From Bog-473 sp963743785 (GTDB taxonomy: Bacteria > Actinomycetota > Acidimicrobiia > Acidimicrobiales > RAAP-2), in NCBI GenBank assembly GCA_963743785.1, contig CAVURD010000013.1, positions 1 through 64,000 of the forward strand: a stretch of DNA of 64,000 nt. Direction: 5' to 3'. A program made the position numbers and the translations under genes. How positions within the stretch are numbered: position 1 is the stretch's first letter; each line of letters starts with the position of its first letter. The notes under the pieces were generated by a model that saw nothing but the letters and a program-made list of their open reading frames with translations, made no database searches and was not told where the DNA came from. Of this stretch, positions 27,389-36,655 are shown one piece after another.

Positions 27389-27565
27389 GCGACAACCACC
27401 TCGGTCCGCCGCTCGACACCTTGACCTCCGCCAACTGACCCGGCTGCTCGCTCCGGTACTCGACTCGCCCGAGGGTCCGATGGGCGTGGTCCTCGGTCCC
27501 CGTAGGAAGAAATGGTCGTTTCTCGACGGTGGCGCGCCGCCGTCGAGAGGCCGGAGCGGGTGCAA

Positions 27566-27611
27566 TTGGGCCTTTCGGCCCATAGGACGCCCCATGGTCG
27601 CGCCGTAGGCT
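27566..27611 (+). promoter_or_regulatory. Regulon motif site 2 with -10-like hexamer
   Basis: TTGGGCC-TTTC-GGCCCAT at 27566-27583, 22 bp, then TAGGCT at 27606-27611. Both the spacing and the hexamer are identical to site 1. It lies upstream of the second PIG-V-like mannosyltransferase. Confidence 0.65.
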
Positions 27612-27682
27612 TTTTGGTGGGAACACCAACCACTGATGCGGAAGTTGGGGGATGACCGCTCGAACTCACACACGCGGCGAAC

Positions 27683-29029
27683 GTGCCGATGCTCGATGGG
27701 CGAAACGACTCGAGCCTGAGGTCCGAGCCGGGGGCGGATCGCGGCCCGGGCCGTCCCGTCGGGTTCCGGCAAGGGGATGAGGTGACCGCCCTCCTGCCCG
27801 AGAGGATCATCGACGGCCCGAGCGGCAGCGGAGATGTTGACCAGGTCGCACCCGCTGCCGGGAGCCGTGAGGCTCCGCCGCACGGCGGGTCGCCGCGATG
27901 GGCGTTGCTCAGGCCCTTGGTGCGGCCCTGCGGGTACTTCCTGGCCTCGCGGGCGGCGGTCCTCTTCGCGGCTCTGGCCAGCCAATGGCTCGTGCCCCGT
28001 ATTCACCCGTGGCGGTTGCTCGGCACCGGATGGGACGGGAGCTGGTACACCAAGATCGCCCAGTACGGGTACCCCCACCACATCTTCAACGAGGACGACG
28101 GCAGCCGCTGGGCCTTCTTCCCGGGGTTCCCGGCGGCCATCCGGGGCACCCACGCCCTCACCGGGCTGAACTACGCCGACGCCGGCGTCCTGATCGGGAC
28201 GGTGCTCGGCCTGACCTCTGCCATCGCCGTCTGGCTGGCGGTCCGCGAGGTGTTCGGTTCGATCATCGCCGATCGATCGGTCCTGATCTACGCCTTCTTC
28301 CCCGCGGCCTACGTGCTCAGCATGGCCTACTCCGAAGGCCTGTTCATCACCGCCGCGGCCGGGTGCCTCTTTGCGCTGTCGCGGCGCTACTGGATCACCG
28401 CCTCGCTGTTCGCCGTGGTGGCCAGCCTCACCAGGAACGTCGGCGTGTTGCTCTTCGTCTGCGTGGCCGTGGCCGCCCTCCCGTGGATTGCCCGGGAACA
28501 CCAGAGGCGGCCCCTCGTCGCCGTCTTGATCTCGCCGCTCGGCTTCGTGGGTTGGCTGGCCTACTCGTGGCACATGACCGGGACCCCTCTGGCCTTCTTG
28601 AAGGCCGAGCAGGTCTGGGGGGCGACCCACTTTCTCTGGTTCACCGCACCCCTGATCGCCGTGGGTCGGCTCGGCACGAACTTGCACAACTTCTCCGTGG
28701 GGGCGGACGTGCTGGCCGCGTTCGCGTGCGTCTTTGCCTGGGTGGGTCTCTCCCTCTTGTGGCGTACCCGGCGTGAGGGTGTCTCCGTCCCGGCCCACTG
28801 GTGGGTCTTCGCAGTGGGGAGCGTCCTTGCCATGGCCATCCCCGACGCCGAGCAGAGCATCCTGAGGTTCTCCCTGGTGGCGTTCCCCCTCTTCGCCGCC
28901 TTCGCCTGGAAGATCCGCCCGACCTGGGAGGGCGCCATCGCGGGGACGATGGGCTTCATGCAGGGCGCGCTGGCCCTGGTGATCTTCGTGGAGGTGCTGC
29001 ACCCACTCACCTCCACCCTCTGGCCGTAG
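27683..29029 (+). CDS. PIG-V-like mannosyltransferase family protein
   Basis: About 448 residues; a polytopic glycosyltransferase and an intact paralogue of the frameshifted gene at 10594. It shares TGWDGSWYTKIAQYGYP (conserved Asp), SRWAFFPGFPAAIR, AAYVLSMAYSEGLFITAA and ISPLGFVGWLAYSWHMTGTP. The first ~70 residues are hydrophilic and not conserved, so the start could be GTG 27683, ATG 27689 or GTG 27782. Acts at the membrane on lipid-linked sugars. It is a single gene here, unlike the three-gene operon of its paralogue, but has the same upstream motif and promoter. Confidence 0.82.
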   Translation: MPMLDGRNDSSLRSEPGADRGPGRPVGFRQGDEVTALLPERIIDGPSGSGDVDQVAPAAGSREAPPHGGSPRWALLRPLVRPCGYFLASRAAVLFAALASQWLVPRIHPWRLLGTGWDGSWYTKIAQYGYPHHIFNEDDGSRWAFFPGFPAAIRGTHALTGLNYADAGVLIGTVLGLTSAIAVWLAVREVFGSIIADRSVLIYAFFPAAYVLSMAYSEGLFITAAAGCLFALSRRYWITASLFAVVASLTRNVGVLLFVCVAVAALPWIAREHQRRPLVAVLISPLGFVGWLAYSWHMTGTPLAFLKAEQVWGATHFLWFTAPLIAVGRLGTNLHNFSVGADVLAAFACVFAWVGLSLLWRTRREGVSVPAHWWVFAVGSVLAMAIPDAEQSILRFSLVAFPLFAAFAWKIRPTWEGAIAGTMGFMQGALALVIFVEVLHPLTSTLWP

Positions 29030-29158
29030 CGCCGGGGAGCGCCCGGCGCTGGCGCATCCGGGTGCTTCATTCGCCCCGCACCGGGGCACCGATCGGTGAG
29101 TCGGTCATGATCCCACCGCGTTGGGTGAACGGCCCGATCGGTCAGGCCGGGTCCTGCG

Positions 29159-30353
29159 TCATTGCGCGGCCTCCCGGGCCAGGACGTGGGCGCTCGGGTG
29201 CACGGCGCGCTGGCGGTCCATGATCCCGAACCGCACATCGAACCCGTGCTGCCACTCGGTAATTGTCCACTGCGGTCCAGTGGAAGAGGCCGCGGATGTC
29301 GATGCCCCGGGACAGCGCATCGTGGATTACCGTCAGGCCGTCGGTCAGGTACCGGGCCCGCACGGCATCGTCGTCGGTACCGATTCCGTACTCGGCCACC
29401 AGGAGCGGTGTCCCCGGCAACTCGTCGGCCAGCCGGGTCAGGACCAGGCCCAGCCCGGCCGCCGAGATGGCGTACCCGAGCGGGGACAGTGGCGCATCGG
29501 CCGGGTACGGCACGACCCGGCCCGCGGCCACGCCGATGGTGGCGTAGTAGGAAAAACCGACCAGGTCGAAGGAGCCGGCCAGGTCGGGCCGCACCACGGG
29601 CTTCCGTCCCGGGATCCGCAAGACCCCGTCGCGAAAGAGCCCGATCCCGGCGTCCCAGTTGATGGCCCGCAGCGACGCCGCTTTGGCTGCGGTGTCCGGC
29701 CGGTCGTCCAACGTCACCTCGCAGGACAGCCCGAAGATGGACGCCACCGGCACCCCGGTGTGCCGCAGGAGCACCGCCGCCTCCGCCGTGGCCAGCTGGA
29801 TGCCCTCTGACACCGCAGCCCACTCGTTCTTGTCGTTGTGCCCGGGGGGCCAGCCCCGTCCCCGGTACGCGGCCGCGGCGTAGTAGTTCGTTTCATTGAC
29901 CGGCTGCCAGCCACCGACCAGGTCCCCGAAGGTCTCCGCCATGAAATTGACGTGACGTAGCCAGTGGCGGGTCCGGTTGTCGTCCACCAGGAAGCCTCCG
30001 GCCCCGGCGAACCAATGGGGCAGGGTGAAGTGGTGCAGGCACACCCATGGCGTCACCCCCGCTGCGCTGGCCGCCGCGAGCACGTCGCGGTAGTGCGCGA
30101 TCGCCTCTGGGTCGTGCCGGCCTTCCTCGGGCTCGACCCTGGCCCACTCGATGGAGAGGCGATGGTGGGTGAGGCCCAAGCGTGCCAAGAGCTCGAAGTC
30201 CTCGGCAAAGCGCCCGGCGAAGCCATTGCCTTCGCCGGAGAGGGGCGCCTTCCCTCGGCGTTCCCACTCCCACCAGTCAGACGTCGAGGCCGCCCCCTCG
30301 CACTGCGTCGACGACGCCCCCGTCCCCCACATGAACTCTCTGGGCCATTGCAC
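29159..30353 (-). CDS. Glycoside hydrolase family 1 (beta-glycosidase), 3' end frameshifted
   Basis: About 398 residues of a GH1 TIM barrel. The start region PREFMWGTGASSTQCEG, the acid/base Glu in GWQPVNETNYY, and the nucleophile Glu in LLVAEYGIGT (replacing the usual TENG) are present. Near 29263 a surplus C shifts the frame; read correctly, the end becomes DNYEWQHGFDVRFGIMD...LAREAAQ, stopping at 29159, and contains the substrate-contact WE typical of GH1. The start is uncertain: GTG 30353 (VQWPREFMWG) is taken because homology begins there; the open frame extends to ATG 30458. Substrate sugar unknown. Divergent from a PadR gene. Confidence 0.82.
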
Positions 30354-30439
30354 CGACTCGTAGTATGGCCCGATCCGTCCGAATGGATGGGCCAATCGAG
30401 GGCTCGGTGATGGGCAAGGTGAATTCGGGACACATCCGG

Positions 30440-30477
30440 TTGACGATCCCGGCTTCATGGGGTAGTATACTGAGTAT
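30440..30477 (+). promoter_or_regulatory. Promoter with PadR-like inverted repeat
   Basis: TTGACG (30440-30445), 17 bp, TAGTAT (30463-30468) reads toward the PadR/ABC operon. ATACT-G-AGTAT (30467-30477) is a short perfect inverted repeat overlapping the -10 and likely start point, a plausible PadR operator for autoregulation. Confidence 0.5.
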
Positions 30478-30498
30478 GATCACTGGTTTGGTAAGTCG

Positions 30499-31080
30499 AT
30501 GAGCGTCCGTCACGCCCTCCTGGCCCTCTTGAGCGAGGGTCCGAAATACGGCCTCCAGCTGCGGCAAGAGTTCGAGGCGAGAACCGGGGAGGTCTGGCCG
30601 CTCAATGTGGGGCAGGTGTACACGACGCTCCAGCGCCTCGAGCGCGACGGACTGGTCGAGTCCGACGAAGCCGGAGAGGGCGGTCCGCAGAACGGCTTCC
30701 GGATCACGGCCCAGGGCGGGGAGGAGCTGGCTCACTGGCTCCGCACACCACCGGACCTCTCCTCGCCGCCCCGCGACGAGCTGGTCATCAAGGTGATGGT
30801 GGCGTTCCGGATGCCCGATGTCGATGTCCACGACGTGATTCAGGTGCACCGCCGCTATCTGGTGGAGCTCATGCAGCAGTGGACGCGTCTCAAGGAAGAC
30901 GAAGCCAATTTCGATCTGGGCTTCGCGTTGGTGGTCGACGCCGAGCTGTTCCGCCTCGATTCGGTCATCCGGTGGCTCGACACCGCCGATGGGCGTCTCA
31001 AGCGTGCGGCCTCTGAACCACCTCGTCCGGCGGCCTTCCCGTTGCCGAAGCTGCGGCGCACCGTGGGGGTGCGGCGATGA
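30499..31080 (+). CDS. PadR family transcriptional regulator
   Basis: 193 residues: winged helix with ALLALLSEGPKYGLQLRQEFE, GQVYTTLQRLERDGLVES and ITAQGGEEL, then a long C-terminal helical dimerisation domain (PadR group with Vir_act_alpha_C). Its stop overlaps the ATG of the ABC ATPase (ATGA). In actinobacteria such regulators commonly repress the adjacent MacB-like ABC exporter. Regulation probably via the inverted repeat at 30467-30477. Confidence 0.88.
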   Translation: MSVRHALLALLSEGPKYGLQLRQEFEARTGEVWPLNVGQVYTTLQRLERDGLVESDEAGEGGPQNGFRITAQGGEELAHWLRTPPDLSSPPRDELVIKVMVAFRMPDVDVHDVIQVHRRYLVELMQQWTRLKEDEANFDLGFALVVDAELFRLDSVIRWLDTADGRLKRAASEPPRPAAFPLPKLRRTVGVRR

Positions 31081-31799
31081 GCATGCTCGAACTGCACGGC
31101 GTGTCCAAGACATTCGGCGAGGGTCCGACCGAGGTCCAGGCGCTGGTGGACATCGACCTCTCGGTCGATGCCGGGGCTCTGGTGGCGGTCATGGGGGCGA
31201 GCGGCTCGGGCAAGAGCACCCTGCTGACCATCGCCGGCAGTCTCGAGCAACCGACCGAGGGTGAAGTCCTGGTCGGCGGCGCGGCCCTGTCGAAGATGTC
31301 GCGCAACGACCAGGCCCGGATGCGGCGCCGGTCAATCGGTTACGTGTTCCAGGACTTCAACCTGTTGGCCGGCCTGAACGCGGTGGAGAACGTGTCCCTG
31401 CCACTCGAGCTCGACGGCATGTCGGCGAAGAAGGCCAAGTCTGCCGGCATGGCCGCCCTCGAAGGGCTCGGATTGGCGGACCGGGCGTCACACTTCCCTG
31501 ACGAGCTGTCCGGCGGCGAGCGCCAGCGGGTCTCCATCGCCCGCGCCGTGGTGGGGGAGCGCCACCTGTTGTTGGCGGACGAGCCCTCGGGTGCTCTCGA
31601 CTCCACCAACGCGGAAGCGGTGATGCGCCTGGTGCTGGCGGCCTGCCGCCGGGGCGTGGCCGCCGTGGTGGTGACCCACGACGCCCAGTTGGCCTCGTGG
31701 GCCGACCGGGTGGTGTTCCTCCGTGACGGACGCGTGGTCGACCAGACCATGCCACCGCCGAGCCCCGAGTCGCTTCTCGCACCCGTCCCCAACCAATGA
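31077..31799 (+). CDS. ABC transporter ATP-binding protein (LolD/MacB type)
   Basis: 240 residues. Walker A GASGSGKS, Q-loop YVFQDFNLL, signature LSGGERQRVSIARAV, Walker B LLLADEPSGALD and the H-loop VVVTHDAQ are all present, so it should be a working ATPase. Overlaps PadR upstream and the permease downstream by 4 bp each, a tightly coupled three-gene operon. MacB-like systems export peptides, lipids or antibiotics or transmit mechanical force; this substrate is unknown. Confidence 0.9.
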   Translation: MSMLELHGVSKTFGEGPTEVQALVDIDLSVDAGALVAVMGASGSGKSTLLTIAGSLEQPTEGEVLVGGAALSKMSRNDQARMRRRSIGYVFQDFNLLAGLNAVENVSLPLELDGMSAKKAKSAGMAALEGLGLADRASHFPDELSGGERQRVSIARAVVGERHLLLADEPSGALDSTNAEAVMRLVLAACRRGVAAVVVTHDAQLASWADRVVFLRDGRVVDQTMPPPSPESLLAPVPNQ

Positions 31800-34381
31800 G
31801 CGTCGACCTGCTGGAACGGCCGGCATCGGCGGAGGCCGGGCCCGGGACGGGCAACGGGGGCGTTCCCGCCCGTCGAGCCATGGTGCGCTGGGCCTGGCGG
31901 CTCTTCCGGCGCGAGTGGCGGCAACAATTTCTGATTCTCGCCCTGATCATCGTGGCCGTGGCGGCCACCTTCGTCGGGGCGGCGGTCGCCACCAACGCGC
32001 CGGCACCGGCCAAGGCGGGCTTCGGCACCGCCGGCGCCCTGGCCACTTTCCAGGGTTCCGGCAAGCACGCGAATGCCCCGCTCTCGGCCACGCAGGCCGC
32101 CGCCGACATCGCCCAGGTGCAACACCGCTTCGGCCGAGTCGACGTCATTGAGAATGAGACCTTTGCCATCCCCGGCTCAATCGACACCTACAGCCTGCGG
32201 GCCCAAAATCCCCGCGGCGCCTTCGGCCAGCCCATGCTCTCCTTGGTCTCGGGGCACTACCCGAGCGGTCCGGGCCAAGTCGCCCTGACCCAGGGCCTGG
32301 CGTCCACCTTCAACGTGCGGGCGGGGGACACCTGGCACGGGGCGGGTCAGTCCTGGCAGGTCGTGGGCATCGTGCAGAACCCCCAGAGCCTGCTCGATGA
32401 GTTTGCCCTGGTCGCGCCGGGTCAGGTGACCTCGCCCAGCCAGGTCAGTGTGCTGTTCAATGCGCCTGGGGTCGACGTGACCCGACTCGGGCACAACTAC
32501 CAGACACCTCAGTCGGCAGCATCGGGCAATGTCTTCAACCCCGAGACGATCGTGTTCGCCGTGGCCACCGTGGGGATGCTCCTCATCGCCCTGGTGGCGG
32601 TCGGAGGCTTCACCGTCCTGGCGCAACGACGTCTGCGTTCGATCGGCATGCTGGGCGCTCTGGGCGCCACGGACCGGAACATCAAACTTGTGGTGAAGGC
32701 GAACGGCGCCGTCGTCGGTGTCGTCGGGACGTTCCTGGGGGCCGCGTTGGGCCTGGTGGCGTGGCTGCTTTACCGGCCGCACGCCGAGTCGAGCTCCCAC
32801 CACCTGATCGGCGCTTTTACCCTGCCGTGGGCGGTGATCATCCCGAGCATGATCGTCGCCATCGTGGCCACGTACCTGGCCGCCTCGCGGCCGGCCCGGT
32901 CGATCACCAAAGTGCCCATCGTGACTGCACTCTCCGGCCGGCCCGCCCCTCCCCGGCAGATCCATCGTTCGGCCATCCCCGGCGTCCTCGTCATGGTGCT
33001 GGCCATCCTCCTGTTGTCCTACGCCGGGAGCATGCGCGGAGGCGGCGGGGCGCCTGAGGTTATCTTCGGCCTGGTCAGCCTGATCGTGGCCCTGATCCTG
33101 CTCTCTCCGCTGAGTCTCACGGCCCTAGCCAAGGTGACCCGGCGCACCCCGATCGCCGTGCGGCTGGCCGTGCGAGACCTCGCTCGCTACCGGGCCCGAT
33201 CGGGGTCCGCGCTCTCGGCCATCAGCCTCGGCGTGCTGATCGCTGTCCTCGTCTGCGTGCTGGCGGCGGCCCGCTATGGGAATGTCCTCGACTACGCCGG
33301 GCCCAATCTGGCCTCGAACCAGCTGGTCGTCTACCCGCCCAACTCTGGCCCTGGACAGGGCGTCCCCGGCGGCGGATCCCCGAGCACGCCGACGCCGAGT
33401 GTGCAGGCAATGGCGCAGAGCGCGCACAACCTGGGAGCGTCTCTTGGCACGCAAGATGTGGTTGCGCTCGTCGCAACGGACGCCAACCTCCAGCATGCGG
33501 CCGGCGGTCGGCAATTCGGCGGCCAGGTTTACGTGGCCACCCCGTCGCTCCTCAAGGCCTTCGGGATCGCCCCTTCTCAAGTCGACCCCAAGGCCGACGT
33601 CCTCTCGATGCGCCCGGGGCTCTCGACTCTCTCCCTGATGCAGCTGCAGTACGGCAGCGGTGGTGGGTCGAACCCCGGCCCCACCAACATCGAACCCGGG
33701 CAGGGGCAGGGACCCGGCTTTGGGGGTCCGAATGCCTTCTCCTGTTCACCCGGCTCCTGTGTGGCCAATCCGGACATCCAAGAGGTCAGCGCCCTGCCGT
33801 CCGGGACGTCGGCACCCAACACCCTGATCACCGAGCACGCGGTCCATCAACTGCACTTGTCGACCCAGACGGCCGGTTGGCTCATCCAGGCCGCACAGCC
33901 CATTACCGCGACCCAGATCACCAACGCCCGGCAGGCGGCGGCCACGGCGGGCCTGACCTTGGAATCGAAGAACAGTCAACCGTCGTCGTCAGAGATCACC
34001 AACTGGGCCACCGTCTTCGGCCTCGTTTTGGCGCTGGGCATCCTCGCCATGACGCTCGGGCTCATCCGGAGCGAGACCGCGGGCGACCTGCGCATCCTGA
34101 GTGCAACGGGCGCCAGCTCGTATACCCGCCGTGCCATCACCGCGGCGACGGCGGGTGCCCTCGGACTCCTCGGCGCGCTGGTGGGCACGGGCGCGGCGTA
34201 TGTCGCTGCCATCGCCTATTCCAACAGCAATGCGAACGACGGCCTGTCATCGCTCATCAACAGCGTCCCGGCGCGGAACCTTCTCGTCATCCTGGTCGTC
34301 ATGCCGATGATCGCGGTGGTCGTCGGTTGGCTCCTGTCCGGCCGCCAGCCGGACGCCATCAGCCAGCAGCCCGTGGAGTGA
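31796..34381 (+). CDS. ABC transporter permease (FtsX/MacB family)
   Basis: 861 residues. An N-terminal helix (about 40-62) is followed by a large extracytoplasmic domain, FtsX-type helices near 245-400 (MLLIALVAVGGFTVLAQRRLRSIGMLGALGAT), helices near 400-500, a second extracytoplasmic domain rich in Gly/Pro (PGGGSPSTPTPS) and a final three-helix FtsX unit (LGILAMTLGLIRSETAGDLRILSATGAS). This duplicated layout is that of large actinobacterial MacB-like permeases. ATGA overlap with the ATPase. Partner for the preceding ATPase. Confidence 0.88.
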   Translation: MSVDLLERPASAEAGPGTGNGGVPARRAMVRWAWRLFRREWRQQFLILALIIVAVAATFVGAAVATNAPAPAKAGFGTAGALATFQGSGKHANAPLSATQAAADIAQVQHRFGRVDVIENETFAIPGSIDTYSLRAQNPRGAFGQPMLSLVSGHYPSGPGQVALTQGLASTFNVRAGDTWHGAGQSWQVVGIVQNPQSLLDEFALVAPGQVTSPSQVSVLFNAPGVDVTRLGHNYQTPQSAASGNVFNPETIVFAVATVGMLLIALVAVGGFTVLAQRRLRSIGMLGALGATDRNIKLVVKANGAVVGVVGTFLGAALGLVAWLLYRPHAESSSHHLIGAFTLPWAVIIPSMIVAIVATYLAASRPARSITKVPIVTALSGRPAPPRQIHRSAIPGVLVMVLAILLLSYAGSMRGGGGAPEVIFGLVSLIVALILLSPLSLTALAKVTRRTPIAVRLAVRDLARYRARSGSALSAISLGVLIAVLVCVLAAARYGNVLDYAGPNLASNQLVVYPPNSGPGQGVPGGGSPSTPTPSVQAMAQSAHNLGASLGTQDVVALVATDANLQHAAGGRQFGGQVYVATPSLLKAFGIAPSQVDPKADVLSMRPGLSTLSLMQLQYGSGGGSNPGPTNIEPGQGQGPGFGGPNAFSCSPGSCVANPDIQEVSALPSGTSAPNTLITEHAVHQLHLSTQTAGWLIQAAQPITATQITNARQAAATAGLTLESKNSQPSSSEITNWATVFGLVLALGILAMTLGLIRSETAGDLRILSATGASSYTRRAITAATAGALGLLGALVGTGAAYVAAIAYSNSNANDGLSSLINSVPARNLLVILVVMPMIAVVVGWLLSGRQPDAISQQPVE

Positions 34382-34444
34382 CCCGGCACCTTCCATGAGC
34401 GTCACCACGCTCCTCGACATCCCGACCGAGTTACAGCGCCTTGC

Positions 34445-34467
34445 GGTACTACGTGGTACGTAGTACC
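34445..34467. promoter_or_regulatory. Perfect 9-bp-arm palindrome, probable PadR operator
   Basis: GGTACTACG-TGGTA-CGTAGTACC, perfect 9-bp arms with a 5-bp spacer, ends 8 bp before the ATG of the PadR-like gene at 34476. Binding there would block initiation, so autorepression is likely. Confidence 0.65.
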
Positions 34468-34475
34468 GTCGCCTC

Positions 34476-34850
34476 ATGGCACGAAACACAACGCCGGTCG
34501 GGCTCCGTCGGCCGAACGACCCACCCATTTTGATCCTGACCAGCCTGGCCGACGGCCCCAAACACGGCCATGCCCTGGCCAAGGACATCGAGGCGTTCGC
34601 CGGGGTGGTCCTCGGGCCGGGGGCTTTGTACGGGGCCATCACCCGCCTCGAAGAGCGTGGTCTCATCGAAGCACTCGAGTCTCATGACCGGCGTCGTCCC
34701 TACCGGATCACATCGGGCGGCCGAGCAGCACTCGCCCAAGCGGTGCACGACATGCGAACCCTGGCCGCCGTCGGGGCGATGCGCCTTGGGCTGGGCGCCA
34801 TGGATCGAGCCCGCCCGGTGGGCCTGAGCACGTTGGGGATGGCCCGATGA
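34476..34850 (+). CDS. PadR-like helix-turn-helix regulator
   Basis: 124 residues; winged helix with LTSLADGPKHGHALAKDIE, LGPGALYGAITRLEERGLIE and RPYRITSGGRAAL. It is shorter than the 30499 PadR and lacks its C-terminal domain, as usual for the PadR proteins that pair with a membrane protein. Its stop overlaps the next gene's ATG (ATGA). A palindromic operator lies just upstream. Confidence 0.85.
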   Translation: MARNTTPVGLRRPNDPPILILTSLADGPKHGHALAKDIEAFAGVVLGPGALYGAITRLEERGLIEALESHDRRRPYRITSGGRAALAQAVHDMRTLAAVGAMRLGLGAMDRARPVGLSTLGMAR

Positions 34851-35780
34851 GCAGCGGACCGTTTCGAGCGGCTGATCCGCTGGTATCCCCCGACGTGGCG
34901 GGCGCGTTATGGCGTCGAGTTTGTGGCGTTACTCGAAGACACCCACGGCCAGGGCGACGTGCCGTGGCGGGAGCGCCTGGCGATCGCCAAGTCGGGGTCG
35001 GTGAGCGGGCCCGCTCGGCCGGACTGCTGGGTGATTCGGCCGGCCCGGACGAACGGATCCGGGCGGGGTCCCTGCTCATTTTGTGCGCGTGGGCTTGCTT
35101 CATGCTGGCCGGTGGGATCTTCGCCGAAATTCACCGAGCACTGGTCCGCCGTGACGCCGACAGCCGACCGGTGGATCCCGAGCGACGGCTACCGCGCCGT
35201 GCAGTGGGCCGGCATCGTCGGTGTGGTCGTGGTACTGGCGGCCGTAGTGGTCGTCCTCCCGGCCTTTGTCCGGCTGGTCCGCGAAAAGGGCTGGGCTGTC
35301 GTCCAGACGCCGATCCTCCGAGCTGTTCTGGTGGTGGCCGCCACGATGGCGTGCACGGCAGGTCTCGTGATCTGGGCGCACCATCTCGGCGCTCACGACC
35401 GAAACGGCGGACCGGGGCCGTATCACCTGATCGTCCCCCTTTGGGTCTTGGCGCTCGCCGCCTCTCTCGGATTCAGCACCGCCGCCGCCGTGGCGGTGGC
35501 GCGTCGCCTCGATCTGTCACGACGAGGGCTTCGGGCTCTCGGCGGGATGGCCATCGCCTTGACGGTGATCATGGTGGTGATCATGGCCGGCGCGCTGGCG
35601 TGGTGGGGGAGCATGGCCGCCTACGCCCCGGGATTCCTGGGCAACGGGGCGCTCACCACGTCGAACGTTCTGCCGCCGGCCATGATCGTCGCCGGGATCC
35701 TCATGCTCTTCGGCGTGGCCACGGCCGCCACGGGGGCGGTGCGCGTGGCCCGGTCAATCGGGAACACGGTGTCCCAGTAG
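34847..35780 (+). CDS. PadR-associated integral membrane protein, frameshifted
   Basis: About 310 residues. Start at ATG 34847 in ATGA overlap with PadR. The expected RFERLIRWYPPTWRARYGVEF opening, typical of PadR-partner membrane proteins, is reached after a shift near 34860. Around 35000-35125 another frame gives ERARSAGLLGDSAGP and SLLILCAWACFMLAGGIFA (TM1), then the frame returns for KFTEHWSAVTPTADRW and the remaining hydrophobic helices to 35780. At least three one-base shifts are needed. Role unknown; such pairs are thought to form sensor-regulator units. Confidence 0.65.
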
Positions 35781-35832
35781 GCCCGGAGCGTAGGCCCGGA
35801 GCGTCGCTGCGGACTTCTGGCACAATGCCCAC

Positions 35833-36565
35833 GTGGCGAAGATCTACTTCGACGAACACAGAGCGGAACGCTACGACGAGGACTCGGCCAACATGTTCGA
35901 GCCGGCGATCGTCGACCCGGCGGTGGACTTTCTCGCCGATCTGGCCGGAGTAGGAGGCGCCCTCGAACTGGGCATCGGCACCGGGCGTATCGCCTTGCCA
36001 CTCAGCCAACGCGGTGTCCGGGTCCACGGGATTGAGCTGTCCCCGGCCATGGCCGCACGATTGGAGGCCAAGCCCGGCGCAAGAGACATCGGTGTGACGA
36101 TCGGCGACTTCGCCACCACCCAGGTGGGCCGGACGTTCAGCCTCGCCTACCTCGTCTACAACACCATCACCAACCTGACGACGCAGGAGGATCAGGTTGC
36201 GTGCTTCCGTAACGTCGCCGCGCAGCTCGAACCTGGCGGGTGCTTCGTGATCGAGGTACTCATTCCTACAGCTCCAGCGGCTCCCCCCAGGCGAGACCGT
36301 CCGGGCGTTCACGGTGACCCCGACCAGGCTCGGCTTCGACGAGTACGACATCGCCACGCAGATCTGTGTCTCGCACCACTACTGGGCCGTCGACGGCGAA
36401 CTCGAAGTCTTCTCGGCGCCGTTTCGCTACGTGTGGCCGTCCGAGCTCGATCTGATGGCGCGCCTCGCCGGCATGACCCTCCGCGAGCATTGGGGCGGCT
36501 GGGAGCGAGTGCCCTACACGAGCGACAGCGCCACACACGTCTCGGTCTGGGAGAAAGCGGCCTAG
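35833..36565 (+). CDS. Class I SAM-dependent methyltransferase, frameshifted
   Basis: About 243 residues starting at GTG 35833 (AKIYFDEHRAERYDEDSANM). Motif I is ALELGIGTGRIALPL, post-I HGIELSPAM, motif IV LAYLVYNTITNLTTQEDQ. After FVIEV near 36262 the frame changes by one base to LQRLPPGETVRAF, continuing through the C-terminal part to VSVWEKAA at 36565. The family is common in actinobacteria and unassigned. Confidence 0.8.
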
Positions 36566-36598
36566 CGGGTCTGGAGCGGTCTGGACAACCGGAACAGC

Positions 36599-36630
36599 AG
36601 CGGGAGCGCCCCCGAAAGAGCGCTCCCGCT
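36599..36630. terminator. Stem-loop between convergent genes
   Basis: AGCGGGAGCGC / GCGCTCCCGCT form a perfect 11-bp stem around a 10-nt loop, 26 bp before the end of the minus-strand Ig-repeat gene and 34 bp after the methyltransferase stop. No U tract, but position suggests a bidirectional terminator. Confidence 0.6.
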
Positions 36631-36655
36631 GAAAGAACCCAGAGATTCGAATCGA

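Noticed and set aside
26672..29089. 805-residue minus-strand open frame
   Set aside because: Antisense to the DyP peroxidase and PIG-V-like genes, with low-complexity shadow composition.
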